A program made the position numbers and the translations under genes. 64,000 bases of DNA from Microdochium bolleyi (Eukaryota > Ascomycota > Sordariomycetes > Xylariales > Microdochiaceae): NCBI GenBank assembly GCA_001566295.1, contig KQ964264.1:62001-126000 (forward strand). The letters are read 5' to 3'. Below are positions 1 through 11,730 of this stretch, in pieces (positions within the stretch are counted from its first letter, which is position 1; the number at the start of each line of letters is the position of its first letter). The notes beneath the pieces are model-generated. The model was not told where the DNA came from. It ran no database searches and saw only the letters and a program-made list of their open reading frames with translations.

Positions 1-1257
1 GACAGCACCCGTGATGGACTGGTGATCAAAAAGGCTATTCTCTCTCGTCATCGGGACAGTGTCGTTTGTGTACGATGGAGCTGAAGTCATGGACCCGCAT
101 GTTGACATGTTCTGCAGTGAGAAGGGCATGTTCTCGTCGAACGGCTGGGAAGTCAGGGAGGTGCCAAATGGAGCTGCCGAGTCTTCTGGACCGGGAAGGC
201 CTGCCAAATAGATAGCAGGGTCGATGAGCGCGGAGTCTGCTGACAGTCCCGCTTCTGGCACTGAAGGCATATCCTGACGGCCAGACCAGTGCTGTTGCTC
301 GAACATGGAGTTACCATAATAACCATCGACTGCGACGTTCACCAAGACCCCTGCTCCGTTACGCTGTGTCGACACGTTGCGGGCTCGAGGCAGAGCAGCG
401 ACCCGTGCACTACCTGTGAACGGGGTTCCCTCTGAGATGGAACGTGCCATGGACATGCTGGTCGGCGTTAAGATGGTCCTCGGCCTTTTGGAGGGATGGA
501 CAACATCAGAGTGACGCGTCTACGCTGCTTGTCAGTCTCTCATACACTGCAGAAGACAAGAACATGCAAAAAGGATCCGGTCATGACTTACAGGTAGTGG
601 AGCCGGTCGTTGTGTTGTATTCACGAGATTCGACCTCGGAGATGTTTTACTCCGAACCATGCCTCCAGTGAACCCTGCCGACGCCGACGCAACGCTCGAA
701 AGCTGGTAGGCGTTGTGGAAAGACGGGTCGGGGGTGAGCCTCGGACTGGAAGGCTCAGTGAAGTTCTGCGGCTGATATGGTTGTAAATGTGTAAGCTGGT
801 GCTGTTGTTGTTGTTGTTGTTGTTGTTGTTGCTGCTGCTGCTGCTGCTGCTGTGCCAGCGCGCGCAGGTACTGCAGTTCGCGCTGATTGGGGCTTCTTTG
901 CTGATTCATGATGGAGGCAGGAGCGGTCTCGGTCCTCACGGGATTCGTGAGGGCAGAATCGTGGATGTTGGAGGTTGAGTTATTGACGCTGTGAACCAGG
1001 GTCGCAGTCGCAGGCGTTAATGTGTAAGTCGAAGGTCTCAGGGATGAGACGTTGTGTTCGGACGAGGGAGGGAGGCTTGGGCAAGAGGTGAACTGTTTGT
1101 AATCAGGAAATCCCAGCTCGGCCAGCTCCGAGCTCCTATGAGCAGTGTCGTGAAAGTGTGAGACGTGGCCGTCGGCTGTGGAATGTGAAGCCCGGGATGA
1201 CGGAAGGGGCGGGGGGCTTATTATGGTTGACTTACTCTTGAGTCCGTGGAGTGGCAT
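1..1257 (-). CDS. Q-rich, probably nuclear regulatory protein (3' end outside window)
   Basis: Two exons are visible: 1257..592 and 519..beyond position 1. The intron is 591..520 (72 bp; donor GTAAGT, branch CTGAC, acceptor GTAG) and joins in phase 0. The other two acceptors I tried (547 and 539) hit stops at once. The protein is Ser/Pro-rich and carries an uninterrupted run of about 17 Gln, followed by a basic patch KRPR and a Ser/Thr-rich stretch (TPTSMSMARS). No folded domain is reached before the window ends. Poly-Q plus low complexity plus a basic patch suggests a transcription factor or co-regulator, but that is inference. A GTAAGT close to the ATG (about position 1230) could be a further 5' intron, so the first 30 residues are uncertain. 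Confidence 0.6.
802..852 (-). repeat. Poly-glutamine CAG/CAA triplet run
   Basis: About 17 Gln codons in a row on the minus strand: a block of seven CAG, then nine CAA, then one CAG. The mixture of synonymous codons in blocks suggests expansion of two adjoining pure tracts. The run is in frame inside the Q-rich protein. Confidence 0.9.
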
Positions 1258-4131
1258 GCGTGGACAGTGGGGTACACGTCGTGTCTCTCACGCCCAAGGC
1301 CTGTGTGGATGCGGGTGTGTGACTGTGACTGCGCTGGCGCGGGCGTGGGCGTGGGCCGCCGACAGCGACAACAACAAACCACAAGTGTCGACGTTTTGGC
1401 CTGACAGCCCGCTGGGGTATGCTGGTCAGGCCTCGTCGTATCACAACCATAGCGGGATGACCCTTGTCGGGTGTGTGTGATCGAAGCCTAAACCCGCTCA
1501 GCCCAAGGTCTCTGGCAGTTCGTGAGGGTGGGTGGATCTGGCCTATCGTCTGTCCAACACATCGTCTTTTCCTGCCACACACAACCCCGCGAGCCAGCTT
1601 GTGCTCGAGGGCATGCGCACATCTCTGTCGTCGCGAGACCAGCACCGGGCAGTTGGAGCGACCTGCGAGCTGCGGCGGCAGCCTGCCTGCGCATCACCGA
1701 ATAGGAGGCACAGTCTCTGCAGGCACCAAGCTTGCTGGCCCCCACAGCCCCTGCTCAACCTGCACGGGCTTGCTTGGGTTTTACAGGTCACTTCTCGGGA
1801 GTGAGCTCATGCTTTGTTGGTGAGTTCTGGGGCTTGGCCATGGCTGATGACCGCTGATGATGTGGCGCTATGGGCCGCAGCATCTGGGCACCTTGGCTCA
1901 GACAATGGCTACCTTATTCACCGAACACCTGGAGGGATCTGAGCACACTGTAGAAAGCCTATCAGCCGCCGGATGCGAGCCATGGTTGCGGGCGATCGAG
2001 AGGGAGGGGTAGGAACCCACACAAACGTTCCAGAAATATGTCCGGTGGAAGACACAACAAGGTCGGCACCACCTTCGCACGTTTCTGGTGTAATCAATCT
2101 GTAATACCTGCCAAGGTAGTTGGCTCGATCGGAGGAACAAGTGGGCGCGCGCTGTCGTGTCGATGGGGGCCGCTCCACTGGCCAAGGCATCATCAGTAGC
2201 AGGCCTCACCGCGTTGTCCAGCCTGGACCGCTTTCAGACTTCTGGAGGACTGCGCAGAAAGTACAAGCCCGAGAAGAAGCACTACTGAAACAGGGAAGAG
2301 CCTTGTTTCACCATCCCACCTGTGTACGCAGTAGTTCACCTGTCAGGGATGGGTGTTGGGTGGTCGCAGCACGAATCACGTGTGGGGACACGCTTGCTCG
2401 GCATCTAGGGCAAATTAAAGTTGGCCTTTCTTCATGCGATCAGATGAGGATCTCGTGGCGCGACGCCTAGCTGGATAATGCGTGTCCCCTCGATGTCGCT
2501 CTGGCCGAGCGTGGACAGCCGCAGCGTGGGCACGCGCAGTAACTTGTTCTGGTAGCCGGAGTTGCCGAGCATCAAAGGACTGAGCGCCCAGCAAGCGCGG
2601 GAGCTCGATTTCCGCATGGACAAGGACCCTCTCTCTCTTGGAGGATGACTCGGATGGGATTCTCAATCACGCTGTTGGAAACAGCTGCAACACTCCACCT
2701 CAGATCTGTCAAACCTGTCAGCGGAGTGAGTGCCGATGTCTGGAGGAGCTCACGAAGCTCTGTGATTCGCTTCTAACCCTGGTCTCACGCCGACCCTCCC
2801 TTCTTTTGAGTTGGCGGCGTGCAGAGATCCACCAGGATGATTGGAATCTGGCGCACTGCAAGAATGAGGCGGACCATCAGTCCTGCAGCACCTGACTAGC
2901 AGATTGGTGGGCCAAGACTCGAGCGAGAACAAGCAGCGCTCGCAGCTCTTCAGATTCGGGCGAAGTGGACCTTCCCCGGGCTTACAAGACGACGCATCGT
3001 CCCGAAGACGGCCTTGCGACGTGCAAGGTGCACCTGCACGACTCCACCGCTGCCTCTGTGACGACGTCATCGGGTCGCTGCCAATCCACATGGCGTGGGC
3101 AGACGAAGGATTGTGTTGTCGTCGGGGATATAGAGCATTGTCTCGTGGGATGAGCTGCATGGCATCGGTGAGGAACTAGTGCGAGCGGCGGGGACCAGCG
3201 CTTCGTTAGCAGCAGTCTGTGGGCTTGCTGCCGGCGTGACCTGCCAGCTTGGCGACAGAGCCTCATCGCGATCGCTGCTGGTGTCCTGCTGCATTCCATT
3301 GGGCATGCGCGGTGGCTGGGAGGCTGCTCCTGTTTGCCTGCCTCTTCCCCGATTGCTGCCTTAGGTCGATGCCTTTTCCGAGTCGCAAGTAGGCGCAGCC
3401 TTGTGCTCCGGGAGTCGGGACGACAGACAAGAGGCGGTCAGCTGTGATACTTGGTGGGTGCGCACCACGTGCCTTGGGACGCCGTGTAACTGATGCTTCA
3501 CGGGCGCCTGCCGCATCGCCGGCAGCCTGCATTCGCATTGCGGATGGCGCGCGGCCCGGTGCTGGGACTGGGCCGCTTCGGCCGCAGCGAGGCAGCTCGG
3601 AGGAGGCAGGAATGCCACCCCGAAGGCACGTCGTCGGCGAAGCAGCAGCTGCTGGATGCGGTGAAGCCAGGGCCCGGGCGGCCGTTGAGTTGAATGCCTC
3701 GTGCAAGGTCTAGATGCCGCGGGCTGAGACAGCAGGCGCTGCATTAGCCAGACGCAGGCAAGGTTTGACGATGTCTTGGTCGTGGTGGTTGACGATGCTC
3801 TGGCGAGTCAGGGTCCGCCGGCTGTCTGGGGGGTTCGGCAGTTGTTGCAGGTGCGAACCACTTGAAGGCGGCTGCCTTCCGCCATTCCAGCGCCCCGAGT
3901 GCTCCTGCCTCAGCAACCGCCACCCGCTGGAATGCGCTGTGCTCACCAGCAACACCACCACGCCTGCATCAGGGTCGTGCATCACACAGGCACACGACAG
4001 CACACGACTCGGCACCACACGACATGGCATGACCACAGACAGGCACCAGCACTCGGCATCTCCTTCCGAACATGCCTTCCTCACGACGGAGACCCTTCGC
4101 CGTGATCGTTCGACCCTTGTGTTCCACATTC
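1258..4131. other. Intergenic, 2.9 kb, no gene recognised
   Basis: The open frames here are short, overlap on both strands and read as low-complexity Arg/Ala/Pro text, as expected in GC-rich non-coding DNA. I see no domain, splice-linked exon chain or RNA gene. The left part should hold the promoter of the Q-rich protein. Confidence 0.5.
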
Positions 4132-5049
4132 TCACTCGTTGTACACCATCTTCTTCGTGACACCCCCGTCAACCACCATCTCCTGCCCGTTAACAAACTT
4201 CTCCCGCGCGAGGAACTCGACTGCGGCGGCGATATCCTCCACCCTGCCCACCCGCCCAGAGAAATGCCACTTGTGGTCCGCGTCCGAAAGCCCGTCCTCC
4301 CACCGCGCACCCTTGTCGTCCGCCTCCTTGCACTCGTTGGCCACGTTGATCCAGCCCGGTAGGATGGCATTGACCGTGATGCCCAGCGGCGCCAGGCTAC
4401 TCGCCATGCTATGCGTGAGACCCAGGAGCCCCGCCTTCGTGGCGGCGTAGGGCTCGCTGTTGGGCTCCGACTGGTGCGCCCGCGTGCTCGACATGTGGAT
4501 GATGGTCCCGCCCGTCCTGGTGAGCATCGGGAGGCATGCCTGGCTCAGCAGGAAGGGCGCCGTAAGGTTCGTCTCCAGCGACGCGTTCCATTCCTCGAGG
4601 CTGAGGTTCGCAAACTCCGAAGCCCCCACCGCGCTCGTCACTGCGGCGTTGTTGACGAGCACGTCGAGGCGGTTGTCAAAGAAGTCGGCCGCTGATGCCA
4701 CGGCGTCTCGGATCGCAGCCGGCTTCCGCAGGTCCGTCTTCGAGGAGCTATAATGTGTCCCGGGGAACTCGGACAGCACGGATGAGACAGTGTGCTGCAG
4801 CTCCTCGGCGTTGTTGTCCAGCAGGAACACCCGGTGGCCCCGTTGCAGGAGCAGCCGGGACAGGCCGCGCCCGATGCCCCGACCTGCGCCGGTGACGAGG
4901 AAGTTGAGCGAGGACGGCGCCGCTGACATGTCGGCGTTTTCTTGTTGCGTTGACTGAGAGTGAGGAATGTCAGCCACGTTGTCGCTTGTTCCTGATGAGC
5001 TTGTGATTCCGGGGTTCGACCTGTCGGTACCATAGGCTAAGTTTTCCAT
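4132..5049 (-). CDS. Short-chain dehydrogenase/reductase (SDR), 305 aa
   Basis: Single-exon classical SDR with a Rossmann fold. Visible motifs are the cofactor loop TGAGRGIG (residues 53-60), NNAA (133-136), the NLTAPF helix (from 161), catalytic Ser near 187-188, and Y201-x3-K205 in YAATKAG. The C-terminal VDGG is also typical. The family reduces or oxidises alcohol and carbonyl groups with NAD(P)H. The Asp in FLLDNN after beta-2 favours NAD(H), which is inference. The SDR core starts only at about residue 48. The first 40 residues are Ser/Asn-rich, so Met41 (position 4929) is an equally good start. The substrate cannot be told, and neighbours give no pathway. Confidence 0.9.
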   Translation of the reverse strand: MENLAYGTDRSNPGITSSSGTSDNVADIPHSQSTQQENADMSAAPSSLNFLVTGAGRGIGRGLSRLLLQRGHRVFLLDNNAEELQHTVSSVLSEFPGTHYSSSKTDLRKPAAIRDAVASAADFFDNRLDVLVNNAAVTSAVGASEFANLSLEEWNASLETNLTAPFLLSQACLPMLTRTGGTIIHMSSTRAHQSEPNSEPYAATKAGLLGLTHSMASSLAPLGITVNAILPGWINVANECKEADDKGARWEDGLSDADHKWHFSGRVGRVEDIAAAVEFLAREKFVNGQEMVVDGGVTKKMVYNE

Positions 5050-6674
5050 GTTGAAGGTCCAGGAGTGACGTAATCAACCTGGAGGCTCGACTAGGCCCAC
5101 CAACGTTCATCATTGACATGTTTACTGGAGGCTGGGATAGCACATGCAAAACTACAACTCTGGCTAACAACTACTCAAGTAAAGCTCATCTGACCCTTTC
5201 TGCCAGGCCATCAAGCCACCACTGCTGGGATACTTCCCCATGAGACCACCACAAGCGCTCCAGGAAGCAGATCAGCGTCACGTCTCGCTTGCGCCTGCAC
5301 TGTGGCGGCCTGGGCTGCGACAATACTGCTGCAGATCAACCTCTTCCCAGCAAAAGATCCTCCTCGCGAAGGCTACAGAGGGACCGAGAGCGATTGAACA
5401 AGGTCATCTTCACTATACAAGCATGACTCAGAACGCTGCAGGCAGTCTTTTTCTCAAGAGAATAAGGGCCCGGCTCCCTACCTGAGACGTCGTCATCGTG
5501 ATCTCGGACTGGCTGACCGTGGCTTGATCATCCGTCCTGAGCATGTCTGGAAGCGCTATGAATGTGTTTATACACGTGTGTGGGTGTTTTTTTCTTTTCC
5601 GAGTCCGATTATGAGACATGGTCGTCGGCGCGCTGCCGGCTCTGCATGATAGACAGATTACATCGCACACTCGGGCATTGCGTCTTCCATGATCTTCAAG
5701 AACACAATTATGACAAACTTTCCAGACATGCGTGCTTCGGGAATTCGACGTTTTGCCCTATCTGTGTCTGTCCGTCCAGGCTATTTCCTCCGTACGTTCG
5801 GGTAGATCACATATAGTCTTGATCCAGATATCTCCGAGACCGACCACTCATCGTTACCTGCTTTCCCATGATTATCTGTCATGTGGCTTGACATCATGCC
5901 GACCTTGAACCCCGTTGAGCGAAATGATAGCAACGCCCTCTTCTTTCTCAGTCGTGGCACCCGCGAGAGCAACCCACCCCAGCCAAGAGGATGGCTCAAG
6001 ATCGGAAATTTGGGATCGTTCGTGGGGCCCCGATGTAATGACGAGCTCCCATCCGCCCTCGGAACCCCACGGCCGCACCCCGTGGCACCGCATTTGCCCT
6101 TCCAACCCTTGCGCGAGTTCACCGTCCGCGGAGTAGCACATAGGCTCAGCTACCACTGTGTGTGTGCTTGGGTCGTTTTGTGACTTTGTAGGGATTGGAT
6201 GACCTTCCGGTGCTGTAGAAAACGTATGTTGGGTATATCTGTAACAAATCGTGTTGGATACTCAAAGCCGGTATGATTGGGGAAGGTATGCTACTACTTT
6301 GACAAATGCCAGTGGGTGGACTTCGCCCCGGGTCGTTGGCATAGGTCTACAGAGATAGCCATCTTCAAGATCCTGTAGAGAGAGGCATGGTAGAATGAGA
6401 AAAGGAATCGGTAATTTGAAGCCAGGGGAGAGGTACGTGCAAATACCTTCTCGTCAAGTCCTCCAAATCTTTACAAGCACTGTCGTTCAACCCACGATGG
6501 CAAGTCGTTCGATTTTCTCAAGCTCATTACAAACGGCAATTCAAGCATGTACCGGGCAAGAACCCTCGACGTATAATAGGCCTCGAAACACGTCGATCAG
6601 AGGATGCTTGCATTTGCAATCTTGCATACGCTATCTTATACATGGTAGAGATCGAACAGCTTCGCGGAACATGA
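5050..6674. other. Intergenic, 1.6 kb, nothing recognised
   Basis: Lies between the 5' end of the SDR gene and the 3' end of the first transporter. Only short overlapping frames are present, with no domain or RNA gene. It should contain the SDR promoter and the transporter's 3' UTR. Confidence 0.5.
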
Positions 6675-8441
6675 TCAGTGCGCGCCGCCACCCGCAATGA
6701 CGCTCTCGACCTTGTACTTGGCAAAGTCCTTGGCCGCCACCTCGCGATCAAACATGATGTCCAGCTCCTCATACGTCCTCCCCTTGGTCTCGGGGATGCG
6801 GAAGTAGCCCCAGGCCAGACATCCCACGCCGAGCCCGCCGAAGAAGTACCCCAGCTTGCCCTGCATGTTGGCCTGGTCCGGGTTGATCATGTAGGGGATG
6901 GCGATGGTCATGAGGATGCCGGCCACGGCCTGCGCGGCGGTCGCCACGGCGATGGTCTTGGACCGCACGCGCGTGGCCGAGCACTCGCCCAGGATGACGA
7001 ACACGATGGGGCCCACGGACAGGTCGTAGCACCCGTTCCACACGAGCATGAGGGTCGACTCGGCCCACGCGACGCCCGCGGGGCGGCCCGGGATCGAGTC
7101 GAGGATGCCGATGATGAGCATGAGCACGATGAGGCCGCACATGCCCACGTTGAAGATGCGCCGCCGCCCGTAGCGCGCCATGACGAACCACGAGAGCACG
7201 GTGCAGACCCAGCCGACCGCTATACACACACAGGGAGAGTGTCAGATCGGTTTATATACGTGGAGAGGGTATCTATCTGGTGAGGGATAGGGTGTGCAGG
7301 GGAGATGTGTGTGGCTTACCAAGGAACCCGATCCCCATGTAGAACGCCGACTGCGTCGGCAGGCCGGCCTGCTGGAAGAAGTACGTGCCGTAGTTGATGA
7401 GATAAATGCCGCTGAGCACCTGCGTGATGTACACGCCGGCTGCGATCTCGGTGCGGCGGCGGTTGACGCCGCGCAGGGTGTCGACGTACCGGGAGCCCGC
7501 CTCGGCCTGCTGCTCGAGGCGGTCCGTCTCGTAGATGATGGCGAGCGCGGCGTCGACGTCGACCCCGCCGGACGAGAGCTTGCGAAGGGACTCTCGCGCG
7601 TCGTCCATGCGGCCCTTGCGGACGAGCCACCAGGGGCTCTCGGGGATGAAGAACATGCCCGGGAGGATCGCGAGGATCCAGAACCACTGCAGGGCGAACG
7701 GGATGCTGTAGGCCCAGTGTGTCTCGAGCGGGGCCGTCAGCGCGGTGACGACGTTGCCGAGCAGCTGGCCGGTCACGAAGCACAGGTTGGTGAAGCTGGT
7801 GAGGTAGCTGCGCAGGGCCATGGGGCAGACTTCGGAGGCGTAGGTCGGGGCGATGACGACGAAGCAGCCAAGTACGAGGCCGCAGAGCAGCTCGCCGACG
7901 AGCAGGACCTCGAGGGAGCGGGCGAAGAACTGGATCAGCACGAGCAGGGCCGTGAGGACGACGCAGCCGAAGAAGGTCCACTTGCGGCCGTAGCGCTCCA
8001 TGGGGTAGGCGGAGACGAGGGCGCCGACGAGCTGGCCGAGCGGGCTGCCCATCGAGAGGCCCGTCTGCCAGGCTGCTGATATGATGTACTAACCCATCGA
8101 TAGGTTTTTGTCAGTCGAGATAGATAGTGACTGGCGCGAACTGGCTTCTCGTAAGAGTGACATACCTCGCCGTCCCGCTCGTATCCAAAGTCCTTCTGGA
8201 ACTGGGGCATGGCGTACATGCTGCCGACAATCTGGGGGTCAAAGGCCAGCATGATGACGCCGATCGAGACGAAGAGAGACCATCCGATCGAGGCCGGGTA
8301 CAGCTTGACGGCCTGGCGGAACCCCATCTCGTGCTCGAGCTGGATGGCGTCGACGATGGCGGTCTCGCCTGCCGCTGGCTTCGGGGGTGGCAGGCTCTCA
8401 TTGTCGGCCATGACGGCTCGCTTGGGCGCATCGTCTTTCAT
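6675..8441 (-). CDS. MFS sugar/alpha-glucoside transporter, 529 aa, 3 exons
   Basis: Exons 8441..8166, 8088..7320 and 7219..6675; introns of 77 and 100 bp with GTATGT and GTAAGC donors. The start ATG at 8441 leads MKDDAPKRAV. An open frame continues upstream to 8678 but is low-complexity and gives an unusually long N-tail. It is a twelve-helix Sugar_tr (PF00083) protein: MERYGRK after helix 2, the helix-4/5 region, PESPWW (241-246) before the central loop, RYGRRR after helix 8, and PETKGRTYEELD near the C-terminus. The EYIISAAWQTGLSMGSPLGQ segment is typical of the fungal maltose/alpha-glucoside permease branch, a proton symporter of the plasma membrane. The exact sugar is unknown. Confidence 0.92.
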
Positions 8442-9792
8442 GGTTGAGCTGGTGATGCCGGCGGCGGCGGCGGCGGTGGTGGTGTAGGTACGCGTAGCTA
8501 CAGTGCCGTAGTTACGAGTCTGCGACTGGCAGTCCTGGCCCGGGGGAAGAAGACACGTCGTAGGGGTGTCTGCGCTGGAGCCAGGAGAGGAGTGAAGCCG
8601 GCCACCCTCGGAGGCCATGCCGGCGGCCGAGACCCTTTTGTACGCCGTTGCTGGAGGCCGGTGCGACCAGGGGCACAATGCAATGTATCGTTACAGGCGA
8701 CCCCGTCGGCACCTGCAGCACAGGAGCCGGGCCCGCGATAAGCACACGAGCGGCTCGAAGGAGCCTGTGGTCATACGACGTGGATGGTGCAACCAACAAG
8801 GGGCACTCCTTTCCTTTCCCCGACAGGAAGCGGGGATGCTCGCGATAGCAATGGGGAATCTGCCCGAAGTGGCTTGGGAAGCCGGTTATCTCTCCAACAT
8901 TTCCAGCCCTGTGCCAGCTAACCCTGCCGATCCTGGGGTAATTCACCGGTCATTGCCGACCCTGCATGAGGAGCGACGAGATAACGTACATTGGGAGATA
9001 CACCTGTTGGCGACGAACTGCAGTTGCAACATGGGCAATGATAAGATAGACCAGCCTCCATCATACAACACCGTGTATCCTCAATCCAGCGCCATCCGTC
9101 GGGTGCACAAAATCTCTCGCAACAAGCGGCTCGCCTCGGCAGCACGCCGCTATCTTCACAAGCCGGAACCCCTGCATCGGAAACAAGCCACAGGGTCAAG
9201 GGTGAGATGCAGGGAAGCGACCCGTACCAAGCGAAAAGCCAATTCCGCCGAGAAGCGCTTGGGAAAGCTTGGCCCTCACTCCCCCCATACAGTATCCGCC
9301 TTCACGCCCCGACCACCTCGGTGATATTCCGCAAATGAGCTAAGAGTTCGGCGGCCAGCATCGTTGATAACAGTCTTCTGATGGGTAGCAGGGTGCCATC
9401 TTCACAGAACCCATTGGCACAAGACTAGGTCTCCGGCCGGCATCCGTGGCGCCCGTCACGTCTTGACTCGCATCCTTGGCGGATTGTCGCCAGCATAACA
9501 ATCATCACAGACAGCTGGCCGATCGCATTAGAGAAGGGTCAGTTGGGCCAGTTGATTCGAAAGACTGCAATACAGATTTTATAACATCTGATAGGGTCTA
9601 TAGCTTGGAATTCTCAGAAGGAGAAATCCCACGGACTCCCGCTATGAATAATGATGACGCTGATGCGGATGCAAATGCACATGCGATAATCCATGTATCG
9701 TACAAACAGAACTCTTCTGTCTTGCAAGCTCAGACTGGGACCGGTCTCTCCACGCAACAGTGCTGGAGGGTTTCATCGACCAATTCCCGCCC
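8442..9792. other. Intergenic, 1.35 kb, transporter promoter region
   Basis: Sits between the start of the first transporter and the 3' end of the second; both lie on the minus strand. A long frame at 8617-9324 (+) lacks any recognisable motif and is not called. Confidence 0.5.
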
Positions 9793-11730
9793 TTATACCT
9801 GAGCGGCACCGGCACTCGCGCCCGCGCCCATCGCATTGGCATTCGACGCCTGCGCGGGAGCGGCGGCGGCAGCGGCACGACCAGCCTCGGCGTCGCTGTG
9901 GCTGCCCCTGCTCTCGCCGGAGCTCGACCCGGGCGCCTTGCTGCCGTCCCACTTGCTCGAGGTGCGCGGGTTCACGCCCAGGACGTACATGGTGTCGATC
10001 TCCTCGAGGCTGCGGTCCTTGGTCTCGATGACGAAGAAGTAGACGATGACGACGAGGGCGGCGCAGCACCCGGCGAAGACGAGGCCGTACCAGTACGAGA
10101 TGGCGTCGACGATGAAGCGGGTGCTGTTTTTGTGGTAGGTCCGCTGTTAGCATGTGTGCGCGCTTTGGTGGGGGGGNNNNNNNNNNNNNNNNNNNNNNNN
10201 NNNNNNGGGGGGGGGGGGGGGGGGGGGGGGGGGGGAGTGGGCAAAAAAGACAAAAAAAACTCACAAGAAGCTGATCAGGAAGTTCCAGAACCAGTTGCTA
10301 GCCGTGGCCATGGCCATGCAGTGCGCGCGGTAGCGGGCCGGGTACAGCTCGGCGACGACGGCCCAGACGAGCGGGCCCCAGGTGGCGGCGAAGGAGGCGA
10401 TGGCGAGGCACGAGAAGACAATGAGCGCAGAGCCCGCCTCGGGGGTGTTCTTGGGGTTGATGTGGTCGAGGGCAAACATGCCGACAAATGCGTAGATGAG
10501 GAAGCAGACCATGATCCAGGCGGCGCCGAAGATGAGCGAGTTGCGGCGGCCGAACTTCTGCACGACGTACAGGCCGGCAAAGGTGCAGACGACGTTGACG
10601 GAGCCCAGGATGATCTGGGTGACGTAGCTGTTGTCGAGGCCCACGGATGCGAAGATGGTGGTACCAAAGTAGAAGAAGAAGTTGGCACCGGTCAGCTGTT
10701 GGCCGGCCTGGAGCACGATGCCCAGCACGGTGCGGTAGAACATGCGCGGGCCGGTGAAGATTTCGAACCACGACGCCTTCTCGAGGTTCTTCTCCTCGTC
10801 GAGCTTGACGCGGATCTGCGTGATCTGGTCCTGCACGGAGCGGTCGTTGGGCTCAACGCCCGCAAGCCTGGCGATGGTGTTGCGCGCCTCGTCCTCGCGG
10901 CCCTGGCGGTACGCGAACCGCGGGGACTCGGGGAGGAAGAGGATGCCCACGCCAAGGATCAGGGACCACATGAAGCCGAGGCCGTTGGGGATGCGCCAGG
11001 ACGCCGAAGTCACCATCTCATTGGTGCCAAATTCGACCATGTACGAGGTCCAGATGCCGAAGGTGATGAAGAGCTGGTACAGCGAGACGAGCACGCCGCG
11101 GATGATGGCCGGGCTGCTCTCGGACTGGTACATGGGCACGACGACGGAGAGGGAGCCGATGGAGACACCGGTAACGAGGCGGCCGATGGCGAACTGGTAC
11201 CACTTGTCCTCGCTCGAGATCTCGATGACGATGCCGATGCAAGACCAGAATGCGGACAAGCTGATGGCGAGCCGCCGGCCGAGGGTGTCGCTGAGGCGGC
11301 CAGCGACGAGCGCGCCAACGAGGCAGCCCGCGGGGAGGAGGCCAACCATGGTGCCCTGGCGCGAGGCGCTGAAGTAGAAGCTGCCGTCGGGGAGGACTTC
11401 GCCGAAGCGGCGGCCAAAGTCTTCCATCAGGAAGAAGCCGGAGATTTGACCACTGCAATTAACAAAAATCTTGGGTCAGCACATGCCTTGTTGGAGGGAA
11501 TCGTAAAAGTGTTGCAAGAAGTAGTAGATGTTGACTGACCTCACGTAGCCGAACATGAAGCCACCGATACTGGCCACAAGACCGAGGAAGCAGGCCATGA
11601 AGGTGACCTTCTGGTTCGCCTTGGCCGCAGAAGGGCTACCGGTGGCATTGGCAGAAGAGCCGGCAGGCTGGCCGACCTTCTCGCCGTTAGGCGCCTCCAC
11701 CTGGTCGGCGTTCTTCTTGAGGAAGCCCAT
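9793..11730 (-). CDS. MFS hexose transporter, about 569 aa, 3 exons, intron 2 contains the assembly gap
   Basis: Exons 11730..11540, 11452..10265 and 10123..9793. Intron 1 is 87 bp (GTCAGT/TTGCAG). Intron 2 runs 10264..10124 and includes the N run, so its true length is unknown, but the flanking splice sites (GTGAGT; CTAAC branch then AACAG) and phases join cleanly. The protein begins MGFLKKNADQ, has the first helix at about residue 43, GRR after helix 2, PESPRFAYRQGR, QQLTGANFFFYFG in helix 7, and ETKDRSLEEID after helix 12. These are Sugar_tr hallmarks, closest in style to fungal monosaccharide (HXT/MST/RCO-3-like) carriers. The C-tail of about 60 residues is Ser/Ala-rich. Whether it is a carrier or a glucose sensor cannot be decided. 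Confidence 0.9.
10170..10235. repeat. G homopolymer split by a 30-N assembly gap
   Basis: Seven G precede and 29 G follow N at 10177-10206. It lies inside intron 2 of the hexose transporter. The gap was probably caused by sequencing failure in a long poly-G/poly-C tract, so true length is unknown. Confidence 0.95.

Noticed and set aside
787..978. Plus-strand frame with a poly-Leu run like a signal peptide
   Set aside because: It is the antisense shadow of the poly-Gln tract in the minus-strand gene.
8442..8678. Longer N-terminus for the first transporter
   Set aside because: The open frame continues, but it is low-complexity and would add 79 residues absent from typical permeases; the ATG at 8441 gives a normal length.
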